DNA from: Arcanobacterium haemolyticum
Lineage (GTDB): Bacteria; Actinomycetota; Actinomycetes; Actinomycetales; Actinomycetaceae
Direction of reading: 5' to 3'
DNA: 44,401 bases
Assembly (NCBI GenBank): GCA_021532125.1
Contig: JADYUX010000012.1
Coordinates: 1 to 44,401, forward strand
A model generated the notes under the pieces. That model was given only the letters and a program-made list of their open reading frames with translations, searched no databases and was not told where the DNA came from. Position numbers and translations under genes: made by a program. Shown here in pieces: positions 26,341-35,041 of this stretch (its first letter is position 1; each line of letters starts with the position of its first letter).

Positions 26341-27950
26341 GAGAGCATCTCCTTGTTGAGGGTGTCGCGAACAGCGCCGGGACCGGCGATGAGCTTGGGG
26401 AACAGAGCTTCCACCTTCGCCGCGAGCGGCGTGGTGTACAGATCAACGGCGAAAATCGTCGGGTTGGACAGGATCGGGGAGAGCGCGGTGTGCACCTCGT
26501 CGGCCGAAAGCTCCTGACCGAGTTTGATGTCGGCAACGTGAGCCATGAGTTCATCGAGCAACGGGTCCGACGAAGGCGTGAACGGCTTGCCGTCGTCAGC
26601 CACTCCCATGAGGTAGCGGCACCACAAGGCAAACACGAGCGGCATAGCCGTGAGTTCACCAAGATCGAGGCCGCGGGCAATGTAGGCCTTGATTGTCTCG
26701 CCGAAACGAATCGGGAGCTTCTGGGAGGTGTCCATCGCGATACGAGCCGGATCGTCCGGCAAGTAGCGGTTCGGGAAGCGAACTTCGAGAACTTCGCGGA
26801 GGAAATCTTCTGGGGAAACGATGCCCGGATCGACGACGACGGGGAGGGATTCCTTCCAGCCGAGACGGTTGACGAAAGCAGCGAGGGCTTCGTCGCGCAT
26901 CTCCGAATCAATCGTCGGGAAACGCAGGAGGCAACCGGCCACGGCGAGTGCCGTGTGAAGCGGGTTGAGGCAGGTTGTCACCTTCATGTGCTCAAAGTTG
27001 TCGCACACTTCGCGGCTCGCGAGCTTCACACCGAACTTCTCAAACGGTGGGCGCTCAGCAGCGAACGCATCTTCGACGATGAGGTATTCCGTGGGCTCCG
27101 AATTGACGAAACCTGCGAGCGGGGTGCGCTGCGGCGTTTCGATCGCCATGTCGGTGAAGCCGAGCTTCGTGAGGTCTTCCGCGATCTGCTCATTCGGGCG
27201 CGGCGTGATCTTGTCGATCACGGAGATCGGGAACGCTACGTTAGCGGGGTTCTTGACCCACTCGACGAATTCTGCGGGAACCGAACCAGCTTCGGCCCAG
27301 CCGTCAACGATCGTGAGTACCGACTCGCGGAGCTTATCGCCATTGTGCGAGAAGTTATCGCAGCTCATAAGGGTGATCGGTGCAGCGCCTGCCTCGAAAC
27401 GGTGAAGGAGGAGGCCGGCAACGAGAGCCATCGAGTGCGGCTGGTATCCACGAGGATCAGATGCGAATGCATCGACAACCATCTGCTGAAGGTTGCCTGC
27501 CGAATCGCGGGTGGCGTAGCCCTTCTCGGTGATGGTGAAGCTCAGGAGCGTGACCTGCTCTTGGCGTGCGATGTCGACGAGGCGCTTGAAGTCCTCTTCG
27601 CGGCGCGGGGCGAGGCCTTCGCTCATGCCGGCAATGACATCGAGTGAGCGGTGGCCATCTTCGTGGAGGATGACACCGAGGGTCATGAGGTCGTGTGAGG
27701 CGAGCTGGACATCAAGTTCGACCGGATCGAGTGGAACAACTGCTGTAATCGGCCATTCGTGGCCTGCAGCGATGAGGTCCTGCGCGATGCGTGCGATGAA
27801 CACGCGGAAGATGTTGCCTGGTCCGATGTGAATCCAGCGCGGAGTTTCGCGCCCGGCGGCCTGCATCTGCGCCACGTCGAATCCTGGAAGTGTGACGCCC
27901 GCGTTCTCGAAGTCCTGCTTCGCCGCGAGCCCGTCAATGCTGAGTTTCAT
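26337..27950 (-). CDS. uxuB: D-fructuronate reductase (D-mannonate oxidoreductase)
   Basis: 537 aa member of the mannitol dehydrogenase family; interconverts D-fructuronate and D-mannonate with NAD(H). N-terminal nucleotide-binding stretch [20 protein letters not shown], and the family catalytic set Lys323-x5-Asn329-x2-His332 ([11 protein letters not shown]). Normal length or slightly above the E. coli enzyme. ATG at 27950 has GGGGAT about 5 nt upstream. First gene of the operon; the upstream region carries several palindromes that could bind the divergently encoded IclR protein. No uronate isomerase (uxaC) gene is present in the window. Confidence 0.95.
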   Translation of the reverse strand: MKLSIDGLAAKQDFENAGVTLPGFDVAQMQAAGRETPRWIHIGPGNIFRVFIARIAQDLIAAGHEWPITAVVPLDPVELDVQLASHDLMTLGVILHEDGHRSLDVIAGMSEGLAPRREEDFKRLVDIARQEQVTLLSFTITEKGYATRDSAGNLQQMVVDAFASDPRGYQPHSMALVAGLLLHRFEAGAAPITLMSCDNFSHNGDKLRESVLTIVDGWAEAGSVPAEFVEWVKNPANVAFPISVIDKITPRPNEQIAEDLTKLGFTDMAIETPQRTPLAGFVNSEPTEYLIVEDAFAAERPPFEKFGVKLASREVCDNFEHMKVTTCLNPLHTALAVAGCLLRFPTIDSEMRDEALAAFVNRLGWKESLPVVVDPGIVSPEDFLREVLEVRFPNRYLPDDPARIAMDTSQKLPIRFGETIKAYIARGLDLGELTAMPLVFALWCRYLMGVADDGKPFTPSSDPLLDELMAHVADIKLGQELSADEVHTALSPILSNPTIFAVDLYTTPLAAKVEALFPKLIAGPGAVRDTLNKEMLS

Positions 27951-27980
27951 TTGATCCCCATCGAGCCAAATCTCATGCGT

Positions 27981-28082
27981 GAATTACGCAATTCCTACGC
28001 CGGTTGCGCAACGTTGAGCAACGGTATTGTCGGACCCCGTTGTTCAGCTATGCGAAACAGGCGTTTTGTTCAGTGAGACAAA
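27981..28082 (-). promoter_or_regulatory. Cluster of operator-like palindromes upstream of uxuB
   Basis: Within 100 bp: GAATT-acgc-AATTC (27981-27994), GTTGCGCAAC (28003-28012), CGTTG-ag-CAACG (28012-28023), TGTT-N10-AAACA (28041-28059) and TTTGT-tcagtgag-ACAAA (28065-28082). The last two share TTGTTCAG. They sit 30-130 bp before the uxuB start, where a repressor such as the nearby IclR protein could bind. Confidence 0.5.
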
Positions 28083-28206
28083 TCTAGCGCGACGGAGACT
28101 CGCCACACAGCCCTTGCCGCCATTTGTGACGGACTGCACGGCACAATTCCAGACAACTTCCAGCAACGAGCAACAGGGGCGAATATGCGTCGTTTTTGGG
28201 GACGGA

Positions 28207-28335
28207 GCGAGCGGGCGAACGCAACATCGTCACCACCAAACCTGGTGCATCCAACACTGTGCCGGCGCACCCAACACCGCCCTGGCGCACCCCACCGACC
28301 CGAAAAACCGGAGTAACCTGCGCCACCACCACACC
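28207..28335. repeat. Dispersed intergenic repeat, copy A
   Basis: Shares about 120 bp with copy B. Its right part is the palindromic element TGGCGCA-N29-TGCGCCA (28283-28325), whose interior carries CCCACCG and CCGGAGT as in the copies near dnaB. Confidence 0.8.
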
Positions 28336-28555
28336 GCCGTACCGACGAGCGACCGCCACACCACCACACCAAGTGCGGACGAAGGACAGGTTCCACAGGC
28401 ATGCTGGACGGACAGAGATGCATGAAGTAGGCAGGCAACCTCGAGAAGCAGGGCAGGTGCGTGGCGCGTTAGGTTAAACGGACACAGGGCGTCAGACAGG
28501 GGCAGATACGCAAAGCGTTGAGCGGAAGGGTGCGCAGGGTAGGGTACATCGAGCA

Positions 28556-28727
28556 CCGAGCGGGCGAGCACAACATCGTCGCCACCAAACCTGGCGCATC
28601 TAACACGGTGCCGGCGCACCCAACACCGCCCTGGCGCACCCCACACTGTGCCGGCGCACCCAACACCACCCTGGCGCACCCCACCGACCCGAAAAACCGG
28701 AGCAACCTGCGCCACCACCACACCACG
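28556..28727. repeat. Dispersed intergenic repeat, copy B
   Basis: Like copy A but with an internal 40-bp tandem duplication (GTGCCGGCGCACCCAACACC begins at 28608 and 28648). Contains TGGCGCA-N29-TGCGCCA at 28672-28714. Confidence 0.8.
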
Positions 28728-29017
28728 CCCCGCCACACCCCGCCCCGCCAACACCCCGTCGCACCAACGCACCACCAACACTGGAACAAGGCCCGATCCG
28801 CCACACCCCTCCGCCGCACTCAGCCATCCAACTTCACCAAAAGTGACGAGGAACATGTTTTTACCCAAACCATCACTAGTCGAACATTCAACTATCTACA
28901 TTTATGCTGGTCAGAGCGTTGTTTAAAACGATCATTCTCCCCAAGTTTCCCGATGGTGAACACAAGTTTCGGATAGCCGAACACTGAGGGTGGGGTCTTC
29001 AGGCATGTGGGCAGTCT

Positions 29018-29030
29018 TACAATTGTTGCC
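29018..29030 (+). promoter_or_regulatory. -10 element of a putative leaderless transcript
   Basis: TACAAT at 29018-29023, 7 nt, then ATG at 29031. No Shine-Dalgarno is present. No good -35 hexamer is seen. Confidence 0.5.
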
Positions 29031-29825
29031 ATGGGAACAACGAAGACGCTCGCCAGTGTTGGCCGGGCACTCCAAATTGTCGAGTTCCTAGCACAGAGCA
29101 CCACCGACGGTGTCCCTCTCACCTTTATCGCCAAGAGCCTCGACATCAACAAAGCAACCGTCTATAACACGCTTGCAACATTACGCGAATACGACTGGGT
29201 TGAACAGGATTCCGTCACGGGCTACTACCGCCTTGGTAACGGCATCACCCCCATTGCGGCATACCGCACGGCAACACAGAAGATCGTCGACGATCTCCAC
29301 CCCGCCCTCGTCGCAATTAGCCACCGTTTTAATGAACTCGTCCATCTCGGAAGCCTCACCGGCTCACACATCGTCTACCTCGACAAAGTGGAGCCCGACC
29401 GCCCCATCCGCGTGATTTCCAAGATCGGCCGTGAGGCCGTGGCCGCGCGCACAAGCCTCGGCCGCGCACTCATCGCAAGCCTCCCCGCACACGAACGCAA
29501 CCTCGACCGCTTTCTCTCCGACCCAAGCATCGCCGAAGCCCGCGCCGATGTCCGTGAAGCGATCGAGTCAGCCCTCGTCGACAACATCACCCGCTTCGAT
29601 AAGCGCGGCTGGACCGAAGAAGTCGAGGAGAACGAAGTGGGGATCGCTTGCGTGGCCGTACCCATCTCCCTGCCGTCAGGGAACCACATGGCTGTGTCGA
29701 TCTCGACGCCCGTCGAACGCCTCCCGCGCTCTCAACGCGCCGTCTTTGCACATGGGATCGCCGAGGAAGTCATGAATCTTCCGCGGGAAGCAGGGTTCTC
29801 CGTTCCAGCGGCTGTCCTGAAGTAG
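29031..29825 (+). CDS. IclR-family transcriptional regulator
   Basis: 264 aa. N-terminal winged HTH (about 5-65: LASVGRALQIVEFLAQ, then FIAKSLDINKATVYNTLATL) and the IclR effector domain (about 75-255) with LVHLGSLTGSHIVYLDKV and AARTSLGRALIA. Divergent from the uxuB-led operon across 1.1 kb, so it probably senses a sugar acid or KDG and controls that operon; relatives include KdgR. ATG at 29031 is preferred over the in-frame GTG at 29007 because it lies 7 nt after TACAAT and the HTH domain begins right after it. The gene is likely translated from a leaderless mRNA. Confidence 0.9.
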   Translation: MGTTKTLASVGRALQIVEFLAQSTTDGVPLTFIAKSLDINKATVYNTLATLREYDWVEQDSVTGYYRLGNGITPIAAYRTATQKIVDDLHPALVAISHRFNELVHLGSLTGSHIVYLDKVEPDRPIRVISKIGREAVAARTSLGRALIASLPAHERNLDRFLSDPSIAEARADVREAIESALVDNITRFDKRGWTEEVEENEVGIACVAVPISLPSGNHMAVSISTPVERLPRSQRAVFAHGIAEEVMNLPREAGFSVPAAVLK

Positions 29826-30191
29826 CAGCGTTGATTGCCGGTGCTGACGTAGCGGCGTTAAGGTGGCGCCGACCGCAGCCGTGGTGAGGTAGCGGCTTGG
29901 TGAGCCGAGCCGGTTCCCGCGCTGGGCACGTCGTATGGGGAACGACGACGAAGGTGGGAGCAACCTCGTGGCGCAGTTCCGTTGCCGACGACGAAGGGTG
30001 TCACCGACGAGGTTGCCGAAGCTTTCGTTCCCGGGGTCTTCGTCGCCTTGTTCGTGACGGCATAACACTTGCTAACCAAGCTCCGACCAGCGAGTTCACA
30101 CCGAGTAGTACCTCATGCTCTCGTGCCTCGATGCGACTTCATTCATAAAATTGGAGAAACCGCGTACATTCACGGTAGGATATAACAGCTC
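29826..30191. other. Intergenic region upstream of tRNA-Ser
   Basis: About 365 bp, rich in CGACGA/TCGTCG triplets, with no supported gene. The last 45 bp contain a plausible tRNA promoter: TTGGAG (30151-30156), 19 nt, TAGGAT (30176-30181). Confidence 0.5.
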
Positions 30192-30282
30192 GGAGATGTC
30201 GCATAGTCCGGTCGAGTGCGCCTTCCTGCTAAGAAGGTAGGGGTCGAAAGGTCCCTCGGGGGTTCAAATCCCCCCATCTCCG
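30192..30282 (+). tRNA. tRNA-Ser (anticodon GCU)
   Basis: Acceptor stem GGAGATG / CATCTCC (30192-30198, 30275-30281), discriminator G at 30282. Anticodon stem CCTTC / GAAGG with loop CTGCTAA gives anticodon GCU, reading AGC/AGU. A long variable arm (TAGGGGTCGAAAGGTCCCT) and T arm GGGGGTTCAAATCCCCC identify a type II serine tRNA. The 3' CA that follows may be part of an encoded partial CCA. Confidence 0.95.
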
Positions 30283-30287
30283 CAACC

Positions 30288-30324
30288 AGCTCCGGTAGCC
30301 ACTGCGCTACCGGAGCTTTCTTTT
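30288..30324 (+). terminator. Terminator of tRNA-Ser
   Basis: AGCTCCGGTAGC pairs perfectly with GCTACCGGAGCT around a 6-nt loop, followed by TTCTTTT. It lies 6 bp after the tRNA. Confidence 0.92.
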
Positions 30325-30582
30325 ACCTCTGCACAATGCCGCTACCTCTGCACAATGCCGCCAGCAACCACTGGGCTACTCCGCAACCTCGTCGCCCTCA
30401 CAAGCACATGTCGCAACTCCCTCGCTGGCTACCGTTTACTCGCGCCGGGCTTCGTCGTCATATATTTAGCTCGTCGGCACGGCAACCCAACCGCGCCATA
30501 ACCCAACAACACGGCAACCCAACCGCGCCGGAGCCTGGCTACGCCAGATTCCCACCGTGGCGCAGCACCCCAAGGAGGAATC

Positions 30583-31356
30583 ATGACACGAGCGATCTTC
30601 CTCGCCTCATGTTTTCCTCGTGTCGCGCCCTTCCTCCCTCACTTCCTCGCTGAGGTCGCCGCCACCTCACCTGGCATGGCCCTGCCGACAGCGCAACTTA
30701 ACCTCCCCACGCGAGCGACAACGACGAAGATTCGCGGCAAGATCGGCGGCATTTTCCGCGTCGACGACCCACGCCTCGGCACCTCCACACCCCCTCTTCA
30801 CTCCACTCAGCAGAAGCCGCGACTCTGCTACATTCCCACGGCCTCGCGCCTCGGCCCGAGTCTCCACGGGTTCCACGAGCGCGCCACTAGGCGTCGCCTC
30901 GCAGGCATGGGATTCGACGTTCGCGAGCTTGACGTCATGCGCACTGACCGGCGCCTTGCATGCCAGGAGATTACAGCCGCCGATATCATCTTCGTCGACG
31001 GCGGCAACACCTTCTTCCTCCTCCAGGAGCTTCGCCGCACCGGCGCTGACGTCGCCCTCCGGCACGCTGTTGCGGACGGAACGCCGTACATCGGTATCTC
31101 CGCGGGGGCCGTTGTTACAGGCCCCGACATCGAGCACATCAGCCGCATGGACGATCCCCGCCGCGCAGGCAGCCTGCGCGATCACAGGGGCCTCGGCCTT
31201 GTCGACTTCCGCATCGTCCCCCACCTAACCCGAAACCCCTTACGCGACACCGCGCACCAGATCCTTCGCACCTACGCCGGCGACGACATCGTGGGCATCA
31301 CCGACCGGCAGGCCATCGTCGTGATGGGCGACGAACGACGAATCATTAGCGCATGA
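30583..31356 (+). CDS. Peptidase S51 (dipeptidase E / cyanophycinase-like) family protein
   Basis: 257 aa of the class I glutamine-amidotransferase-like fold. IIFVDGGNTFFLLQEL (about 135-150), nucleophile elbow GISAGA with Ser173, and LGLVDFRIVPHL with the likely catalytic His are all in place. Odd: between the first strand (MTRAIFLASCFP) and the second (RLCYIPTAS) there is an extra stretch of about 45 residues (30-78, Pro/Thr/Arg rich) not expected in the family. AAGGAGG at 30572-30578, 4 nt before the ATG, fixes the start. The role is probably hydrolysis of Asp-containing dipeptides; this is family knowledge, not shown here. Confidence 0.82.
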   Translation: MTRAIFLASCFPRVAPFLPHFLAEVAATSPGMALPTAQLNLPTRATTTKIRGKIGGIFRVDDPRLGTSTPPLHSTQQKPRLCYIPTASRLGPSLHGFHERATRRRLAGMGFDVRELDVMRTDRRLACQEITAADIIFVDGGNTFFLLQELRRTGADVALRHAVADGTPYIGISAGAVVTGPDIEHISRMDDPRRAGSLRDHRGLGLVDFRIVPHLTRNPLRDTAHQILRTYAGDDIVGITDRQAIVVMGDERRIISA

Positions 31357-31650
31357 GACACGAATTCTGATGGTGAGCGTGGTGTGAAGGCTTGTGGCTG
31401 GCGGCTGGTTGCTGCCGATTACGGGTGATTGCTACCAGTTGTGCCTGCCGATCCTCGTCGTAACTGCAAAACGTCACGAGGCTCGGCAGTTACTGCACAA
31501 ACATCCCACGACACGCCGCGCTTTAACCGCGGAACCATGCAGCAACCGCCGAGGCTCGGGGCGTAGGCTCAAACCAACGCCCGCTTGCGCCAGTCGGGCC
31601 AAAGCTCACACATGCTCGTCGAACCTAAGCCCGCTCACGTTCGTCGAACC
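31357..31650. other. Intergenic region without recognised features
   Basis: About 290 bp between two converging genes. I see no gene, repeat or clear terminator. Confidence 0.4.
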
Positions 31651-32586
31651 TCACTCGCGGGTCGCGAAGGGATCGATCCAGGCGGCCGGGCGCCGCTCGC
31701 CCGCACGTACAGGAACTTGCATCGTGTTGCCGTCGATCGGCTTCGGGCATGTACCAAACGGCGTGAAGGCTGCTGGGTAGTTCTGGGACCGGTTGAAGTC
31801 GATGACGAACCCGGCATCACCGCGCACGTCACCCTCGCTAGATCCGCGAACCTCGGGCGAATCTGGGCCAGGGAATCGGACACTGCGCCAGTCGGCTGAT
31901 TCGGTGCCGTTTGTTTCGTCGTAGAACACTGCCTGGAGTTCACCTGCCGGATCGCCCGACACTGCAAGGCGACATTCCACACCTGCGTAGGTGAAGATGA
32001 CGTCCCCGACGATGGAATATGTGGTGCTCACGCCTTTGCGGGCGCTCGTGCCGATGTAGACAAGTGGTTCACCGAAGGATTCGAAGCGTGCGGGAACCAC
32101 GGCGGACGGATCGTAGTCGTACACAGGGACGCCAGTGAAGTGCGCCAGTGTTGGCGCCGACGAATCACGTACGCGCACGCAGTAGCGCCCGCCACGTACG
32201 GCAACTTCGGCGACGCGTGTACCGGCAGAGAGCGAGAGATCAGATTCTCCGTCTTTGAGGTTGAAGACGACTTCGCCTGAGTAGGGTTCGCCGTCGCGGA
32301 GGACTGTGACGGAGTTACTGGCCGTTGACGTGCCATTTTGGAAGGACACCGCAGCGGTGTCGCCGGAGACGTACCAGACGCCCGGGAAGTCGGAGATCCG
32401 CATGCGCTCCTCTGAGAGCCATGTGAAAGAAATAAGTGTCAGCCAGCCGTGCGGCTCGGAGAGCGTGCGGGTGCGCTCCTCGCGCCATTCGTTCCATGCC
32501 GCGATACGCTCGGCCATCGGTTCACCCGCCTGCGCTTCCGGCACGGGTGTGTGCGGGGTGTGAAGCAGAGAATCGTTATTGGTCAT
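31651..32586 (-). CDS. DUF1684 domain-containing protein
   Basis: 311 aa, cytoplasmic by appearance. The N-terminal part has AWNEWREERTRTLSEPHGWL and the C-terminal part DFNRSQNYPAAFTPFGTCPK followed by PVRAGE, the hallmark of DUF1684 (usual form DFNRAxNPPCAFTxxxTCPLPPxxN). The family's biochemical function is not established. ATG at 32586 is chosen over the GTG at 32592 because TAGAAT on the minus strand ends exactly 6 nt before it and there is no ribosome binding site, consistent with a leaderless mRNA. Single gene, converging with the S51-like gene. Confidence 0.85.
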   Translation of the reverse strand: MTNNDSLLHTPHTPVPEAQAGEPMAERIAAWNEWREERTRTLSEPHGWLTLISFTWLSEERMRISDFPGVWYVSGDTAAVSFQNGTSTASNSVTVLRDGEPYSGEVVFNLKDGESDLSLSAGTRVAEVAVRGGRYCVRVRDSSAPTLAHFTGVPVYDYDPSAVVPARFESFGEPLVYIGTSARKGVSTTYSIVGDVIFTYAGVECRLAVSGDPAGELQAVFYDETNGTESADWRSVRFPGPDSPEVRGSSEGDVRGDAGFVIDFNRSQNYPAAFTPFGTCPKPIDGNTMQVPVRAGERRPAAWIDPFATRE

Positions 32587-32598
32587 GCGCACATTCTA
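32587..32598 (-). promoter_or_regulatory. -10 element of a putative leaderless transcript
   Basis: TAGAAT (32598-32593, minus strand), 6 nt, then ATG at 32586. Confidence 0.5.
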
Positions 32599-32853
32599 CG
32601 TCCTGGCCATACCTTGAATGAAGATTGGGATTTGTGAATTGACTTTTACCATTTCCTTAATTTCCTTCCTACCTTGGGCAGAGAAAATACAGCGCCATCA
32701 CGTACCACGGCGCGTATGACGAACGTCGCAGCACCTTCGTCGTCGTTACACTACTCATGTGGCCATCGTCCGGAAGGAAAACGCCCTGCCATAACGGCTG
32801 TACGCAAGCTTTCCCTTTCGACGATCCGACACGCACGTATACAAGGAGGCGCC

Positions 32854-33465
32854 GTGAAGATCACCAAGGCGATCGCATCTATCTACATGAAGTTTTCCCG
32901 TTGGACGTTTGTGCACGAGGAATTGCCGCCTAAGGTTGTCGCTATTGGCGCGCCACATACATCGAATTTCGACGCCTTTCTCATGGTCATGGCGTTTTGG
33001 AAAGTTGGCCGGCCCATCAAGTTCCTTGTCAAGGATTCGGCAGCGCATGCGCCTGTGCTTGGGCGTCTGGTGCGAGCTCTCGGCGGTATTTCTATCGACC
33101 GTTCAGCACATCACGGCATGGTGGGTTCCCTCGTCCATCAAGCTGAGGCTGCCGATACGTTCACGCTGATTATCGCCCCGAAGGGAACTCGTTCACCTCG
33201 TGAATACTGGAAGTCTGGTTTCTACCGCATCTGCCTAGAAACGGGTATGCCGATTCAGCTTGGATTCATCGACCGCACGACAATGACGTACGGCTGGGGT
33301 GGGATCGTCCGTGTCACCGGCGACGTCAAGGCCGACATGGACCGGATCCGTGCCTTCTACAAGGGCAAGACAGGATTCAAGCCTGCGAAGGTTTCCGAGC
33401 CTCGTCTGCGTGCTGAGGACGACGAGGCAGCACGTTCCTGGCTCCTTGAAGGCTGGGAAAAGTAG
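32854..33465 (+). CDS. PlsC-like acyltransferase (1-acylglycerol-3-phosphate acyltransferase family)
   Basis: 203 aa. The HX4D acyltransferase motif is HTSNFD (His35-Asp40) and the acyl-acceptor motif is APKGTRSPREYWKSGF (about 108-123), here PKGTR in place of the common (F/P)EGTRS. It is a short form typical of bacterial PlsC-like proteins, without an obvious N-terminal membrane helix. The GTG at 32854 is chosen because AAGGAGG ends 4 nt before it; the frame is open further upstream without any start signal. Exact lipid substrate cannot be told from sequence. Confidence 0.85.
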   Translation: MKITKAIASIYMKFSRWTFVHEELPPKVVAIGAPHTSNFDAFLMVMAFWKVGRPIKFLVKDSAAHAPVLGRLVRALGGISIDRSAHHGMVGSLVHQAEAADTFTLIIAPKGTRSPREYWKSGFYRICLETGMPIQLGFIDRTTMTYGWGGIVRVTGDVKADMDRIRAFYKGKTGFKPAKVSEPRLRAEDDEAARSWLLEGWEK

Positions 33466-33551
33466 CCGTCAGAGATTGAGATAGCGGACGACGATTCCCG
33501 ACACGTGAGTATTCGTCGTTCACCACAGAGAGCCACGATAGGACGTTCACG

Positions 33552-34910
33552 ATGCACACCACGACACAACGCATCACCGGCCACACAACGTACGACCACA
33601 CATTCACTGCGCCGCTTGATTATTTTGGAGCGCTTGCCGGGCTGTCTCCCGAGGAGAAGGCGCAGCTACCTGAGACGATCGACGTTTTTGCCCGCGAGTA
33701 CGTGCGCGACGGTCAGGAGAAGGCTCCGCGTCTGGTGTACTTCCAGGGCGGGCCAGGTTCGGCAGGGCCGCGCATGGCGCCAATCGGGTCGTGGCTCGAC
33801 ACCGCTCTCAACTACTTCCGCGTCGTTCTTCTCGACGAGCGCGGCACTGGGCGTTCGCATCCGCTTGAACAGATCGCAGTGACGAGCGTTGGAGGGGCGA
33901 AAGCCCAGGCCGCGTACTTAGCCTGCTTCCGCCAAGATTCCATCGTGCGCGACGCCGAGGCGCTTCGCCACGAATTGCAGGACGACGAAAAATGGGCCGT
34001 GCTCGGGCAGAGCTTCGGCGGATTCTGCGTCACAACCTACCTTTCGCAGCATCCCGAGGGGCTATCGGAAGCGTTCGTGACGGCAGGTCTGCCGTCCACG
34101 CACCTCCACGCCGACGAGGTTTACCGCCGCACCTTCGCCTCCACCGCGGGACGCAACCGCGAGTTCTTCGACCGCTACCCCGGCGACGAAGCCGTGGCCT
34201 GGGATATCGCACGTCACCTGGCGGATACTGAAGAACTGATGCCCAACGGGGAGCGCCTGACACCTGCCCGATTCCGACAGCTCGGACTCTCCCTCGGCTG
34301 GTCATATGGACTTGAGGCCCTGCACTTTGCTCTCGAAGATCCCATGTGGCAGATGGGCGGCCGGCGCCGCCTGCGCCCACAATTCCTCGCCCGCATGTGT
34401 GAGCACCTCTCGTTTGCTAGCACGCCGCTTTACGGCGTGATCCACGAAGCGATCTATGGTCAGGCTTCGACCGGTGCGACAGCATGGAGTGCTCACCGCG
34501 TGCGCGACGAGTTCCCCGAATTCACGCTGCCGAATCTTTCCGCAGGCGGCGCCGGCGAGGACGAGCTCCGCAAGGCGGGTATGGGTTTCCGTTTCTCTGG
34601 AGAGCACGTCTTTCCTTGGCAGATCGCCTCCGATCCTGCCCTCGCACCTATGGCCGAAGCTGCCGACTTCGTCGCCGCAAAGGATGATTGGCCCGAGCTG
34701 TACTCCCGCGAAGCACTCGCCGAGAACACCGTTCCCGCAGCCGCATGGATCTACGTCGACGACATGTTTGTGCCCTACGAGCTTTCCGTGACCACCGCGA
34801 AAGAGATCCGAGGCCTGCACCCGCTGATCACGAACGACTTCCATCACGATGGCCTGCGCACGGGCGGTCCTATGATTATCGATCGTCTCGTTAAGGCTGT
34901 CCGGGAGTAG
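33552..34910 (+). CDS. Alpha/beta hydrolase, proline iminopeptidase-like (peptidase S33)
   Basis: 452 aa. Oxyanion motif YFQGGPGSAGPR (about 63-74), nucleophile elbow GQSFGG with Ser154, DERGTGRS before it, and a C-terminal NDFHHDG with the likely catalytic His431/432. This is the pattern of the S33 family in actinobacteria, whose members release N-terminal residues (often proline) from peptides; length of about 430-450 aa is usual for this subgroup. No signal peptide. ATG at 33552 has AGGA 9 nt upstream. It follows the PlsC-like gene by 86 bp on the same strand. Confidence 0.88.
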   Translation: MHTTTQRITGHTTYDHTFTAPLDYFGALAGLSPEEKAQLPETIDVFAREYVRDGQEKAPRLVYFQGGPGSAGPRMAPIGSWLDTALNYFRVVLLDERGTGRSHPLEQIAVTSVGGAKAQAAYLACFRQDSIVRDAEALRHELQDDEKWAVLGQSFGGFCVTTYLSQHPEGLSEAFVTAGLPSTHLHADEVYRRTFASTAGRNREFFDRYPGDEAVAWDIARHLADTEELMPNGERLTPARFRQLGLSLGWSYGLEALHFALEDPMWQMGGRRRLRPQFLARMCEHLSFASTPLYGVIHEAIYGQASTGATAWSAHRVRDEFPEFTLPNLSAGGAGEDELRKAGMGFRFSGEHVFPWQIASDPALAPMAEAADFVAAKDDWPELYSREALAENTVPAAAWIYVDDMFVPYELSVTTAKEIRGLHPLITNDFHHDGLRTGGPMIIDRLVKAVRE

Positions 34911-35041
34911 CTGAGGTAGACGCCTACCTTGCTGGTGGTGGCGGTACGTCATCGCCTAGCCGCCGCTCGTCGCTCCGAACTCTCCGCACAGAAAACGCGA
35001 AACCTCTCCCGCCGGCACCCTCCGCGCGGGAGAATGGTGTC

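Larger units (their letters stand above)
28083..29017. other. Intergenic region between sugar-acid operon and iclR-type gene
   Basis: About 930 bp with no supported gene. It holds two diverged copies of a Pro-codon-like, GC-rich repeat (28207-28335 and 28556-28727), between which lies unremarkable sequence. Several long open frames cross it on both strands, but they consist of repeat translation products and lack ribosome binding sites. The iclR promoter is at the right edge. Confidence 0.6.

Noticed and set aside
25219-27647. Two long plus-strand open frames (432 and 385 residues)
   Set aside because: They are antisense to uxuA and uxuB, whose catalytic motifs are intact on the minus strand.
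28207-28727. CRISPR array
   Set aside because: Only two diverged units with an internal 40-bp tandem copy; no regular repeat-spacer pattern and no cas genes.
28207-28868. Open frames of 90-210 residues on both strands between uxuB and the IclR gene
   Set aside because: They are translations of the GC-rich repeats; no start signals, and both strands are equally open.
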